A DNA stretch of 41,772 nucleotides from Polyangiaceae bacterium. GTDB lineage: Bacteria; Myxococcota_A; Polyangia; Polyangiales; Polyangiaceae. The position numbers and the translations under genes were made by a program. This document shows, piece after piece, positions 17,318 through 26,434 of the stretch (position 1 is the stretch's first letter; each line of letters opens with the position of its first letter). The notes below the pieces were generated by a model. That model did no database searches, was not told the origin of the DNA, and worked only from the letters and a program-made list of their open reading frames with translations. Where the stretch lies: assembly GCA_013361525.1 (NCBI GenBank), contig JABFXY010000167.1:1-41772 (forward strand), written 5' to 3'.

Positions 17318-17830
17318 TCAGGGAAGAACCGTCAAAGTATCCTCGAACACCTTGCACTGAACCGGGCACGAAGGATCGATCTGCACCGTTTCGTACTCGG
17401 TATAGGTCTGGTCCGCGAGCAGCTCGCCGCCGAACGTCACGCGAACCTGCACCGACGGCGGCGCGCTCGCGAAGCCGATGGTGAAGTTCGTCACGACGCC
17501 GTTCTCGTCGCGAACCATGTTGAAAGCCGGCTTCTCGACCTCCTCGGAGCCGACGGTCATGGGGTCACACGTCGTCGCGTCGGCCGAACCCGTGATGTAG
17601 CAATCGACACCGAAGTTGGTGTCGTTCGCGATCATCTCGAAGTGATAGGTCCCGATCTCGAAGCCGGCTCCACCCGGAATGATCTCGAGAGCGAACGAGT
17701 CGTCGCAAGGCTCGGCGGCCTCGCAGTCGACCTCTTCCGGACAGCCCGCGGAGAACAACGCGAGCCCAGCAAGCACACCGACTCCGGCCACGGTCCGCGA
17801 CATCGGCTTGAATACGCGTCGATTCAGCAT
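17318..17830 (-). CDS. Small lipoprotein of unknown function
   Basis: A 170-residue lipoprotein with signal peptide ending LALFSAGC. The mature part begins PEEVDCEAAEPCDDSFALEI and is mostly beta (FEIGTYHFEMIAND, then CYITGSADATTC and VQVRVTFGGELLAD), ending with CPVQCKVFEDTLTVLP. Six cysteines after the lipid one suggest disulphides. I recognise no family. The ATG at 17830 is chosen because AAGGGAG lies 10 bases upstream; the frame is open for 38 residues more, but these do not look like protein. Two dyads sharing a TTGCGC core surround the ribosome binding site. Confidence 0.7.
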   Translation of the reverse strand: MLNRRVFKPMSRTVAGVGVLAGLALFSAGCPEEVDCEAAEPCDDSFALEIIPGGAGFEIGTYHFEMIANDTNFGVDCYITGSADATTCDPMTVGSEEVEKPAFNMVRDENGVVTNFTIGFASAPPSVQVRVTFGGELLADQTYTEYETVQIDPSCPVQCKVFEDTLTVLP

Positions 17831-17834
17831 AACG

Positions 17835-17886
17835 GCGCAACTCCCTTGCGCAAAAACGCGTTTGCGCGACTTCATCGCGCAAACGC
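17835..17886 (-). promoter_or_regulatory. Two adjacent dyads upstream of the small lipoprotein
   Basis: GCGTTTGCGCGA (17858-17869) and TCGCGCAAACGC (17875-17886) form a perfect 12-bp inverted repeat with a five-base gap. Next to it GCGCAA-CTCCC-TTGCGC (17835-17851) forms a second dyad with the GGGAG ribosome binding site in its loop. Either a repressor site or an RNA fold that hides the site would fit. Confidence 0.55.
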
Positions 17887-17972
17887 TGCCAGCTTGCTTT
17901 AGGACGGCGAGCAGTCCGCAGCGCGCGACCCGTGCGTGGAGCACTGCGCGCCGCGGCCCTGCTCGAACATCG

Positions 17973-20063
17973 TCACTGCGGGATCTCGGCCGGCTTCGGC
18001 GGCACGAGGAAGTAGACGTCGCGATCGTCGACGAGCGAGTTGTCGCCGAGCACGCGGAGCTTCGCGATGAAGATCTGCGGCTCGGTCTTCGGCGGCACCG
18101 TCGTTTGCGTCAGCACCGGGTGCACGTCCCAGCAGACCGGGATACCCGGCAACAGGTCGGGATACGCGTCCTGGTAGGAGTCGGCGTTCGTGTCTTCCGT
18201 CGTGAGGTCCGGCGTGCAGCCTTGACCCGTGAGGTTGACCTCGAGGTAGTCGATGAATTGAAGCGCGTCGCCGGCGTCGTTCGGCTGGTCGACCGGGTCG
18301 ATGGTGACGTCGATCGGCTTGCCCTTCACGATGTCGAGGACGGCTTGCACCGTCTGCTGCTCGACCGCGGCGTTCGCGGCCGGGTAGACGAACGGAATGC
18401 CCGCCGCATCGAGCGAGCTCGACGCGTACGCGAGCGCGTTGTTCACCGCGATCTGGTTCGTACCGTCGTCCGTGCCGTAGAGGCCGACGTACTTGATGTC
18501 CTGCGCGAGGAGCTGCGAGCCGGCATAGTTCGCGGTGAAGAGGCCGCAACCACCGCCAGAGCACTGGTTGTCGGCGTCGGAGACCTGGATGTAGATGCGG
18601 ATGGCTTCGGGTCGGAAGCCGGGGCAACCGATACCGGCCGACGCGCAGCCCATCGAGGCGAACGCGATGCCGGGGCACGCGGCGGGGTTCGCCACGCACG
18701 CGGCCGGCTGGTAGACGGCCTCGCTGCCACCGGGGAAGCCACCCGCGTCGATCGCCGCAGAGGTCGCGGCGACGTTCGGCTGGAGGCTCAGGTCGTTGTG
18801 GTACGTGTTGATGTCGTTCCACGTGCCGACGCCCGTCCACATATCGGGGACGCAGCCGGCGCCGAGGTTCGGGTCCTCGATGCAGGTGTCGTTGAAGCAG
18901 ACTTGCTCGTTGGCGCAGTCGCTGTCCTGCAAGCAGGGCGTGCCGAAATCCTGGCACTTCAGCGTATTGATGATGTTCGTGAGCTTCGTCTGGAGGGTGT
19001 TGAACTCCTCGCTCATCGAGCCCGTCGTGTCGATCGAGAAGTAGAGGTCCGCGAACTGGATGTTGGTGCGGAACTCGAGCGTGTCCTGCACCGGCATCGT
19101 CGGCTTCTCGTAAGGAACGATGAAGACGAAGTCGCCGTTCGCGTGCGGGTTGTCGTCGGGGTTCGTGCCGTCGGTGCCCGCCGCGACCTCGATGAGATCG
19201 TCGACGCCGTCGCCGTCGGTGTCGGTCAGCGTCGGATCCGTTCCGGCCTCGGCCTCGAGCAGATCGCTCAGACCGTCGTTGTCGGAGTCGGGATCGAGGT
19301 AGTCGGCGATGTTGTCGTCGTCGGAGTCGACGGGGGACGTCGCGACATCGTTGTCGCCCGCCTCGTCCGCGTCGGGGATCGTGTCGTTGTCGGAGTCGAG
19401 ATCGTACCGATCGAGGTAACCGTCATGATCCGCGTCGGTTCCGCCGCCCTCGGCGTAGTCGCTGATCGTGTCGCCGTCCGAATCGAGATCTTGGTAGTTC
19501 TTCGACCCGTCGCTGTCACAGTCTTGCGGCGTGTTCGGGGTGCCCGTCGCGTCGGCCGCGTCGTCGTCGTTGCAGTCGGCGTTCGCGCCTTCGATCTCCG
19601 CGACGTCGCTGCCCTCGTCGCCGTCGTCGTCCAGATCGAGCGCGTTGATCGCGCCGTCCTCGTCGAGATCGCCCGCGACCTCGTTGAAGTCGTCGATGCC
19701 GTTACCGTCGGAGTCGCGATCTTGGAAGTTCGGCGCGCCGTCGGTGTCGAGGTCCTCGGGGGCCGTCGACACGTCGTCATCGCCCGCCTCGATCGCGTCG
19801 GGAATGCCGTCACCGTCCGAATCGAGGTCTTCTTTGTCCGGCGTGCCGTCGCCGTCCGTGTCTCCATCTCCCTCGTCGACATCGGAGATGGTGTCGCCGT
19901 CCGTGTCGGTGGCAGAAGGCCCGCCGCCTCCCTCGCCCCCGCCATCATTGTTGTCCGCGGTCTCCCCCGGGTCGCAGCCAGCCAGCGCGACGAGGAAACC
20001 CGCTAGGAGAAGCGAGCAGAAACGAAGGCGCGGATTGTGCGCCCGAGCCAAGCGAAGTTGCAC
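17973..20063 (-). CDS. VWA-domain lipoprotein with acidic TSP3-type calcium repeats
   Basis: A 696-residue lipoprotein with signal peptide ending LVALAGC (C30). An aspartate follows the lipid cysteine. Residues about 52-290 are tandem DxDGDGxxD repeats like thrombospondin type 3 units, for example DSDGDGIPD, DADHDGYLDRYDLDSD and DSDNDGLSDLLEAEAGTDP, expected to bind many calcium ions as a rigid stalk. A VWA-like domain starts near residue 335 with the metal motif DTTGSM (D345). Cys pairs punctuate this domain (CQDFGTPCLQDSDCANEQVC; CSGGGCGLF). The GTG start at 20063 has GGAGG seven bases upstream. The protein is probably a cell-surface adhesin or ligand binder. The gene diverges from the paralog array across 227 bp that hold tandem repeats. 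Confidence 0.85.
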   Translation of the reverse strand: MQLRLARAHNPRLRFCSLLLAGFLVALAGCDPGETADNNDGGGEGGGGPSATDTDGDTISDVDEGDGDTDGDGTPDKEDLDSDGDGIPDAIEAGDDDVSTAPEDLDTDGAPNFQDRDSDGNGIDDFNEVAGDLDEDGAINALDLDDDGDEGSDVAEIEGANADCNDDDAADATGTPNTPQDCDSDGSKNYQDLDSDGDTISDYAEGGGTDADHDGYLDRYDLDSDNDTIPDADEAGDNDVATSPVDSDDDNIADYLDPDSDNDGLSDLLEAEAGTDPTLTDTDGDGVDDLIEVAAGTDGTNPDDNPHANGDFVFIVPYEKPTMPVQDTLEFRTNIQFADLYFSIDTTGSMSEEFNTLQTKLTNIINTLKCQDFGTPCLQDSDCANEQVCFNDTCIEDPNLGAGCVPDMWTGVGTWNDINTYHNDLSLQPNVAATSAAIDAGGFPGGSEAVYQPAACVANPAACPGIAFASMGCASAGIGCPGFRPEAIRIYIQVSDADNQCSGGGCGLFTANYAGSQLLAQDIKYVGLYGTDDGTNQIAVNNALAYASSSLDAAGIPFVYPAANAAVEQQTVQAVLDIVKGKPIDVTIDPVDQPNDAGDALQFIDYLEVNLTGQGCTPDLTTEDTNADSYQDAYPDLLPGIPVCWDVHPVLTQTTVPPKTEPQIFIAKLRVLGDNSLVDDRDVYFLVPPKPAEIPQ

Positions 20064-20181
20064 GATGAAACCTCCGATGAGAGAGGCGGGCAGCTTAGCT
20101 CAGGCGCAAGCGTCGAACCACACTCCCGGTATCGGACGACGCATGATTATGAGTCAATGTAAGTTGACGCGCGTGCTTGAA

Positions 20182-20224
20182 TTTGACGACCGGCGTCACT
20201 TGCTTTGACGACCAGCGTCACTTG
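20182..20224. promoter_or_regulatory. Tandem operator-like direct repeats, each a TGACG-N5-CGTCA dyad
   Basis: Two 21-bp copies at 20182-20202 and 20204-20224 differ at one base. Each contains TGACG and CGTCA five bases apart, a perfect dyad. The period is 22 bp, about two helical turns, so two dimers could bind on the same face. A related half site TTGACGCG lies just upstream. The site is between divergent lipoprotein genes and could control either. Confidence 0.6.
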
Positions 20225-20276
20225 GGTCGTGCTGCTTTGCGCTCTGGGGTCGCTTTCGCAGGTGCGAACATCGTGC

Positions 20277-20282
20277 TACTTG
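20277..20282 (+). promoter_or_regulatory. Putative -10 box TACTTG of paralog 1
   Basis: TACTTG ends eight bases before the ATG at 20291, in the context CGTGCTACTTGGATG. No ribosome binding site is visible. It fits the window's recurring leaderless pattern. Confidence 0.4.
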
Positions 20283-20290
20283 GATGCACC

Positions 20291-22276
20291 ATGCACAGTA
20301 GTCGACTTGCTTTCGCCTTGCTCAGCGTCGTTACAGTCGGCGTCGTTCCTCTGATTGGAGGTTGCGCCGGAGAGAACTCGGACACGACACCGGGTGGCGG
20401 AAGTGAAGGTGGAGATCCCAATTTAGGCGGCGGCGGAAGTGGGGGCGAAGTCTCGACGGGGGGCCAGGGTGGCGGCGTCGGGGGAGGTCAAGGGGGGCTA
20501 GGAGGGGAAGGCGGAGAAGGCGGAGCACCGGTCGTCGGGTGCCCGCAAGATTGCAGCACGGTGGAGGTCCCGGTTTGCTACGTCGCGACGTGCAACGAGG
20601 AGACCCACGTCTGCGAGATCGCGCCGGCGGAAGATGGGGCCGCGTGCGAAGACGGTGAATATTGCACGGTCGACGATACATGCACTGCAGGCACGTGTGA
20701 GGCGGGTGGCCCGCGCGACTGCAGCGGCGGGGGCGCTGACGATTGTCACACGAGCTCCTGCGACGAGGAGGCCGACGCGTGCTCCGACACGCCGGTCGCG
20801 AACGGCACGCCGTGCACGTCCGCGGACGTCTGTCTCTCCAACACCGCATGCTTCAACGGGCAGTGCCAGGGCGCTCCGATGGATTGCTCTGCGACGCCGC
20901 TCGACGCACCCGAATGCCAGGCGGCGCAGTGTGATCCCGCGACCGGTGCATGCGTCGTCGTGCCGATCAACGACGGCATCCCTTGCACCTTCGGCGACAT
21001 CTGCGAAAGCGACAAGCAATGCGACATGGGCGCGTGTATCGGTACGCCCATTCCTGATTGCCAAGGCTGCACCGAATCCGAGCCCAACAATACCTACGCG
21101 GTAGCGAATACGGGCCAGGGTTGCGTGTCGTGGTCAGGCGGAATTGCGGTCGTCGGCGACATCGACTGTTACCAAGTCGAAGTCACCGTCCCCGGGTCGC
21201 GCATCCTCGCAGAGATGGTCGACGTCAGCGGGTCGGGCTGCCCCGCCGGCTATGACGGCTACTTCCGTCTCTTCAATTCGACCGGCACGCAGATCGCGAC
21301 GGACGACGATGGTGGCAATGGGCTCTGCCCGATGTTCCTGCCGACGAACGCCGGCGCGAACAACGTGCCTGTCGGCATCTATTCGCTCTGCGTGGAAGAG
21401 CTGGGCAACAACGCGACGTCCCCGCCCTACCTCGTCCTGCTGAGCGCGGCGGCACCGGGCTGCGGCGACGCAATCGTCAACGGCACGGAGCAATGCGACG
21501 GCTCGAACCTCTCCGGCCAAACCTGCATTTCGCAGGGCTTCGGGTCGGGCACGCTGTCCTGCGACGCAAACTGCAACTTCAACACCTCGCAATGCGCTGC
21601 GCCGTTCTGTGGCGACGGCCTCGTGAACGGCACCGAGGATTGCGACGGCGCGGCGCTCGGCGGCGCGACCTGCATCTCCGAGGGCTTCGCCGGCGGGTCG
21701 CTCGCCTGCGACGCGAGCTGCGCATTCAACACCGCGGGCTGCGTCGCAGCAGGCTGCGGCAACGCCCTTCTCGAGTTCGGCGAAGACTGCGATGGAAGCG
21801 CTGGCTGCACCGCGACGTGCGAGATGTTCACGTGCGCCGCTGGTGAGGTTCCGTTCGAGGTGACGGGGACGGGCTTGCCGCTCAACATCACCGACAACGC
21901 GTCGTTCACGAGCACCGCGACCGTGCCGACGACGGGCACCATCAAGGCGCTCGGCGTCCAGATCAACATCACGCACACGTACGACGGCGATCTCGACATC
22001 TCGCTCACCGGTCCGGCGGCGGCAGCCGTCGACCTGAGCTCCGACAACGGCGGGACGAACGAGAACTACGTGAACACCGTGTTCTCCGCGCTGGGAACGA
22101 CCAGCATCACCGCGGGCACGGCGCCCTACACCGGGATCTTCACCCCCGAAGGCAACCTGACATCGACGTACAACACCACGGCGAACGGGACGTGGACGCT
22201 CACCGTCGCGGACGACGCGGGCGGAGACGTCGGCACGCTCAACTCGTGGCGCATGTTCGGCTGCATCCAGCCGTAA
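20291..22276 (+). CDS. Array lipoprotein 1: Cys-rich, PPC-like, two disulphide modules, P domain
   Basis: A 661-residue surface lipoprotein. The lipobox is IGGC (C25) and a Gly/Glu/Ser linker runs to residue 82. A Cys-rich region starts CPQDCS (84) and continues with CEDGEYCTVDDTC, CFNGQCQGAPMDC and CDPATGACVV to about 257. A PPC-like beta domain follows from SEPNNTY (about 258-395), with the aspartate-rich ATDDDGGNG loop. Two disulphide modules, VNGTEQCDG and VNGTEDCDG, then a half module EFGEDCDG, lie at about 396-520. The P/Homo B domain runs from about 535 to the end (GVQINITHTYDGDL, NGTWTLTV, FGCIQP). No protease or other catalytic domain is present. It is the first and one of the longest copies of the array. 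Its P domain is closest to copy 2. Confidence 0.87.
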   Translation: MHSSRLAFALLSVVTVGVVPLIGGCAGENSDTTPGGGSEGGDPNLGGGGSGGEVSTGGQGGGVGGGQGGLGGEGGEGGAPVVGCPQDCSTVEVPVCYVATCNEETHVCEIAPAEDGAACEDGEYCTVDDTCTAGTCEAGGPRDCSGGGADDCHTSSCDEEADACSDTPVANGTPCTSADVCLSNTACFNGQCQGAPMDCSATPLDAPECQAAQCDPATGACVVVPINDGIPCTFGDICESDKQCDMGACIGTPIPDCQGCTESEPNNTYAVANTGQGCVSWSGGIAVVGDIDCYQVEVTVPGSRILAEMVDVSGSGCPAGYDGYFRLFNSTGTQIATDDDGGNGLCPMFLPTNAGANNVPVGIYSLCVEELGNNATSPPYLVLLSAAAPGCGDAIVNGTEQCDGSNLSGQTCISQGFGSGTLSCDANCNFNTSQCAAPFCGDGLVNGTEDCDGAALGGATCISEGFAGGSLACDASCAFNTAGCVAAGCGNALLEFGEDCDGSAGCTATCEMFTCAAGEVPFEVTGTGLPLNITDNASFTSTATVPTTGTIKALGVQINITHTYDGDLDISLTGPAAAAVDLSSDNGGTNENYVNTVFSALGTTSITAGTAPYTGIFTPEGNLTSTYNTTANGTWTLTVADDAGGDVGTLNSWRMFGCIQP

Positions 22277-22300
22277 CGCGTCGCTCCTGAGCTCGAACAT

Positions 22301-22343
22301 CGGGCGACCTCGCGCAGCCTCGGCGTTGCGCGACGGTCGCCCG
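22301..22343 (+). terminator. Hairpin after paralog 1
   Basis: CGGGCGACC (22301-22309) pairs perfectly with GGTCGCCCG (22335-22343). The same arms recur after paralog 4 at 29409-29450, followed in both cases by a TTCATTT stretch. It probably ends transcription. No long T-tract is present. Confidence 0.55.
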
Positions 22344-22449
22344 ACGTTCATTTGAATCGCGCGAATTCGTGCTCGCGCCTGCCCCGCGCGCACAACGGCG
22401 CTATCCAGTTTTCGCGACGCGCGCGCTATCCCTCAATCGCGCCCCATGG

Positions 22450-22455
22450 TAATTG
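22450..22455 (+). promoter_or_regulatory. Putative -10 box TAATTG of paralog 2
   Basis: TAATTG ends seven bases before the ATG at 22463 in the context CATGGTAATTGGACGCCC. This resembles the region before paralog 5 (GTGGTAACAGGGCCCC), supporting shared promoter ancestry. Confidence 0.4.
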
Positions 22456-22462
22456 GACGCCC

Positions 22463-24265
22463 ATGAGGCGATCCCTTCCCATTGCTTTGTTCGGCGTTCT
22501 TTCCCTGCTCGCCGCGTGCGCCGGCGAGGAGACAAATTCGGGTGCCGGCGGCCAAGGCGGCGAGCCGACCACCGGCGGCAATGGCGGTGACGACGCCGGG
22601 GGCGGTGGCGAGGGCGGTACGGGCGGCATCGAGCAGGGCGGTGACGGCGGGACCGGCGGCATGCTCGAGGGTTGCGCGCAGGACTGTGCGTCGATCGACA
22701 CCCCGGAGTGCTACGTCGGCGTCTGCAACGAGGAGACGCACGCTTGCGACATCGTCCCGGCGGAGGACGGCGCCGCGTGCGAGGACGGCGAGTACTGCAC
22801 CGTCGAGGACACGTGTATGGCCGGCACCTGCGAGTCCGGCGGCCCGCGCGACTGCGCCGGCGACGGCAGCGACGAATGCCACACGACCGGCTGCGACGAG
22901 GACGAAGACGCGTGCGTCGACACGCCCGTGGTGAACGGAACGCCCTGCACGTCGACCGACCCTTGCCTCTCGAACACCGGGTGCTTCAACGGACAGTGCC
23001 AGGGCGCCCCGATGGATTGCTCGGCGACGCCGCTCGACTCCCCGGAGTGCCAAGCGGCGCAGTGTGATCCTGCGACCGGCACCTGCGTCGTTCTTCCGAT
23101 CAACGACGGCGTGCCCTGCACGTACGGCGACATTTGCCAGAGCGACAAGACTTGCGATCAAGGCGTCTGCACGGGCACGCCGATCCCCGACTGCACGTCG
23201 TGCACCGAGTCGGAGCCGAACAACTCGTACACCGCGGCCGACACCGGCGTCGGCTGCGCCGCGTGGGCCGGCGGCATCACGGTGCTCGGCGACAGCGACT
23301 GCTTCGCCGTCGACGTCACCGTGCCCGGTGCGCGCGTCCTCGCGCAGGTCGCCGACGTGAACGGCCAGGGCTGCCCTCTCAACTTCGACTCCGAGATCTA
23401 CCTCTACGATTCGACGGGTGCCGAGCTCGCCTACGACGATCAAGGCGCCCCCGGCGCCGACGGCTGCTCGATGTTCGAGCCCAGCAACGCGGGCGCGACG
23501 AACCTCGCGGTCGGCACCTATTACGTCTGCGTGCGGGAGTACTTCGACGACGAGATTTCACCCCCGTACCTGCTTCTCCTCGGATCGGCAGGCCCCGGCT
23601 GCGGCAATCAGATCATCGAGAACACGGAGGAGTGCGACGGCGCCGAGCTCGGCGGCGCGACGTGCGTCTCGGAAGGCTTCGCGGGCGGCACGCTGTCGTG
23701 CAACGCGTGCGCGATGGACACGACGGCGTGCGTGAACGCGGGCTGCAACAACGGCATCCTCGAGTTCGGAGAAGATTGCGAGACCGGCGCCGGTTGCAGC
23801 GCGACTTGCGAGATCTTCACCTGCCCCGCGGGCCAGGTGCCCTTCGACATGAGCGCGACCGGGTTGCCGCTCAACATCCTCGACAACACGACCATCAACA
23901 GCACCATCGCCCAACCCACGACCGGCACGATCAAATCGCTCGGCGTGCAGCTCAACATCACGCATACCTACGACGGCGATCTCAACATCTCGCTCACGCC
24001 CCCCGCCTCCGGCGCGGTTGATCTCTCGTCGGGCAACGGCGGCTCGGGCGAGAACTTCGAGAACACCGTGTTCTCGCCGACGGGCGCGACGAACATCACC
24101 GCGGGCTCGTCGCCCTACACGGGGATCTACTTGCCCGAAGGCAACCTCACGGTGCCGTACAACACCACGGCGAACGGCAACTGGACCCTGACCGTCGCCG
24201 ACGTGGCCGGCGGCGACATCGGAACGCTCAATGCGTGGCGCGTCTTTGGTTGCATTCAACCCTGA
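22463..24265 (+). CDS. Array lipoprotein 2, single disulphide module
   Basis: A 600-residue member of the array. The signal peptide is MRRSLPIALFGVLSLLAAC (C19). The linker has GGQGG, GGNGG and GGEGG units. The Cys-rich region starts CAQDCASIDTPECYVGVC and is shared with copy 3. The PPC-like domain starts SEPNNSYTAADTG. Only one full disulphide module is present (IENTEECDG), then ILEFGEDCETG; the module FCGDGLVNGTEDCDG of copies 1, 3 and 4 is missing, which explains most of the 61-residue difference. This module also lacks a residue between the two cysteines after LSCNA. The P domain resembles copy 1 in its TGLPLNI segment. The ATG at 22463 gives a clean signal peptide; 37 residues upstream in frame look non-coding. 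Confidence 0.87.
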   Translation: MRRSLPIALFGVLSLLAACAGEETNSGAGGQGGEPTTGGNGGDDAGGGGEGGTGGIEQGGDGGTGGMLEGCAQDCASIDTPECYVGVCNEETHACDIVPAEDGAACEDGEYCTVEDTCMAGTCESGGPRDCAGDGSDECHTTGCDEDEDACVDTPVVNGTPCTSTDPCLSNTGCFNGQCQGAPMDCSATPLDSPECQAAQCDPATGTCVVLPINDGVPCTYGDICQSDKTCDQGVCTGTPIPDCTSCTESEPNNSYTAADTGVGCAAWAGGITVLGDSDCFAVDVTVPGARVLAQVADVNGQGCPLNFDSEIYLYDSTGAELAYDDQGAPGADGCSMFEPSNAGATNLAVGTYYVCVREYFDDEISPPYLLLLGSAGPGCGNQIIENTEECDGAELGGATCVSEGFAGGTLSCNACAMDTTACVNAGCNNGILEFGEDCETGAGCSATCEIFTCPAGQVPFDMSATGLPLNILDNTTINSTIAQPTTGTIKSLGVQLNITHTYDGDLNISLTPPASGAVDLSSGNGGSGENFENTVFSPTGATNITAGSSPYTGIYLPEGNLTVPYNTTANGNWTLTVADVAGGDIGTLNAWRVFGCIQP

Positions 24266-24431
24266 CGCTCCGCGCTGACGCCTCTCGGCCCTGACACGCC
24301 GCGCCGATTTACATCGTAATCGGAGCGTTCCAGTTACACGCTGTGCGTGGCCGCGGTGTTTGAAGAGTCTTGGGTTCAACGAAGTGCGGGTCGATGTCTC
24401 GGTCTGGATGTCGGCCCGCATTTCGTTGTGA

Positions 24432-24437
24432 TACCGG
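24432..24437 (+). promoter_or_regulatory. Putative -10 box TACCGG of paralog 3
   Basis: TACCGG lies five bases before the ATG at 24443. GGGAGG overlaps this stretch but ends one base from the ATG, too close for normal ribosome binding, so either reading is possible. Confidence 0.3.
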
Positions 24438-24442
24438 GAGGT

Positions 24443-26413
24443 ATGCGCCGACTCTCCTTTACTCTTGTCAGCATCGTATCCCTCATTGCTGGTTGCGCTG
24501 GAGGCGACTCGGACACCGCGACAGGCGGAACCAACGAAGGCGGTGAAGCACCGACCACGGGCGGTGCGGGCGGCGGAACAGGCGGCTCGCCCGAAGGCGG
24601 CGCCGGGGGCGCTCCGACCGGCGGTGGCGAGGGCGGCACCGGCGGCGAAGGCGGAATGCCGGTCGAGGGCTGCGCACAAGACTGCGCCGCGATCGACGTG
24701 CCCGAGTGTTTCGTGGGGGTGTGCAACGAGGAGACGCACGCGTGCGATATCGTGCCCGCAGGCGACGGCGCTCCTTGCGAAGACGGCGAGTACTGCACCG
24801 TCGACGACGTCTGTATGGACGGGACCTGTGAGGCCGGCGGCCCGCGCGACTGCAGCGGTGGAGGTGGCACCGACGCGTGCCACACGACCGGCTGCGACGA
24901 GGACGAGGACTCGTGCGTCGACACCCCGGTCGTGAATGGCACGCCGTGCACGTCGGCCGATCCGTGCCTCTCGAACACCGCGTGCTTCAACGGGCAATGC
25001 CTCGGTGCCCCGATGGATTGCTCGGCCACGCCGCTCGATGCACCCGAGTGTCAAGCAGCGCAATGTGACCCGGCGACCGGGACCTGCGTCATCGTCCCCA
25101 TCAACGACGGCGTCCCCTGCCAGTACGGCGACATCTGCGAAAGCGACAAGGAGTGTGTCCAAGGCGAGTGCCTGGGGACGCCCATTCCTGATTGCACCGG
25201 TTGCACGGAGAGCGAGCCGAACGAGACGTACCTCACCGCGAACACCGGGGTCGGCTGCGCCTCGTGGGCGGGCGGCATCGCGGTCGTGGGCGACAAGGAC
25301 TGCTTCGCCATCGACGTGACCGTTCCCGGCTCACGCATTCTGGCGCAGACGACGGACGTCGGCGGCGCAGGTTGTCCATCCGGCCTCGACTCCGTCATTC
25401 GACTCTTCAACTCCGCAGGGCAGCAGCTCGCCGAGGATGATCAAGGAGCGCCCGGCAGCGACGGCTGCTCGATGTTCGAGCCGACCAACGTCGGGTCTAC
25501 GAACTTGCCAGTCGGCACCTATTACGTTTGCGTCGAAGATTGGCTCAACAACAGCACGACGCCGCCGTACTTGTTGCTTTTGAGCGCGGCGGCCCCCGGC
25601 TGCGGCAATCAGATCATCGAGACGCCGGAGGGTTGCGACGGCTCGAACCTCGGTGGACAGACCTGCGTGAGCCAGGGCTTCGGCTCGGGCACCCTAACCT
25701 GCGACGGCAACTGCAACTTCGACACGTCGCAATGCGCGGCCCCGTTCTGCGGCGACGGCCTCGTCAACGGCACCGAGGATTGTGACGGCGCAGCGCTCGG
25801 CGGCGCGACGTGCCTCTCCGAAGGTTTCGCCGGCGGCTCCCTCGCGTGCAATGCGAGCTGCGGCTTCAACACCGCGGGCTGCGTCGCCGCCGGCTGCGGG
25901 AACGCAATTCTCGAGTTCGGTGAGGATTGCGATGGTGGCGCCGGCTGCAATGCCTGCGGCGTCTTCACTTGCGCCGCCGGTGAAGTTCCGTTCTCCGTCT
26001 CGTCGGCCGACGTCCCGGTGGGCCCGTTGTTCGCAGCCACGGATACCAGCACGCTCACGGTGCCGACAGTCGGTACGATCAAGAGCGTCGGCGTGCAGGT
26101 CAACGTGACGCACACCTGGAATGCCGACCTCGCGCTGACGATCACCCCGCCGGCCTCCGCCGGGGTTCTCCTGACCTCCGACAACGGCGGCTCGAGCGAC
26201 AACTACAACAACACGGTGTTCTCGCCGACCGGCACGACGAACGTCACCACCGGCACGGGCCCCTTCACCGGCGTGTACTTGCCCGAAGGGAACCTGACAT
26301 CGATGTACAACACGGCTGCCAACGGAACTTGGACGCTCACCGTGACGGACATCGTGTCGGCCGACGGCGGTACGCTCAACGCTTGGCGCGTCTTCGGTTG
26401 CATCCAGCCGTAA
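24443..26413 (+). CDS. Array lipoprotein 3, two disulphide modules
   Basis: A 656-residue member with signal peptide MRRLSFTLVSIVSLIAGC (C18). The linker is rich in GGAGGG and GGEGG. The Cys-rich region begins CAQDCAAIDVPECFVGVC, close to copy 2. The PPC-like domain begins SEPNETYLTANTG and contains AEDDQGAPGSDGCSMFEP. The first disulphide module is IETPEGCDG and the second VNGTEDCDG, followed by AILEFGEDCDGGAGCNACG, where one residue and a cysteine context differ from the other copies. The P domain belongs to the second subgroup with SSADVP. It ends in the shared FGCIQP. A strong hairpin follows the stop. The upstream 177 bp hold no other gene. Confidence 0.87.
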   Translation: MRRLSFTLVSIVSLIAGCAGGDSDTATGGTNEGGEAPTTGGAGGGTGGSPEGGAGGAPTGGGEGGTGGEGGMPVEGCAQDCAAIDVPECFVGVCNEETHACDIVPAGDGAPCEDGEYCTVDDVCMDGTCEAGGPRDCSGGGGTDACHTTGCDEDEDSCVDTPVVNGTPCTSADPCLSNTACFNGQCLGAPMDCSATPLDAPECQAAQCDPATGTCVIVPINDGVPCQYGDICESDKECVQGECLGTPIPDCTGCTESEPNETYLTANTGVGCASWAGGIAVVGDKDCFAIDVTVPGSRILAQTTDVGGAGCPSGLDSVIRLFNSAGQQLAEDDQGAPGSDGCSMFEPTNVGSTNLPVGTYYVCVEDWLNNSTTPPYLLLLSAAAPGCGNQIIETPEGCDGSNLGGQTCVSQGFGSGTLTCDGNCNFDTSQCAAPFCGDGLVNGTEDCDGAALGGATCLSEGFAGGSLACNASCGFNTAGCVAAGCGNAILEFGEDCDGGAGCNACGVFTCAAGEVPFSVSSADVPVGPLFAATDTSTLTVPTVGTIKSVGVQVNVTHTWNADLALTITPPASAGVLLTSDNGGSSDNYNNTVFSPTGTTNVTTGTGPFTGVYLPEGNLTSMYNTAANGTWTLTVTDIVSADGGTLNAWRVFGCIQP

Positions 26414-26434
26414 CGCCAATTCCCAGACGCATTC

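Noticed and set aside
17679..20006. Long plus-strand open frame opposite the VWA lipoprotein
   Set aside because: Its Arg/Val/Asp-rich composition comes from the reverse complement of the GAC-rich acidic repeats. No domain, signal or start site supports it.
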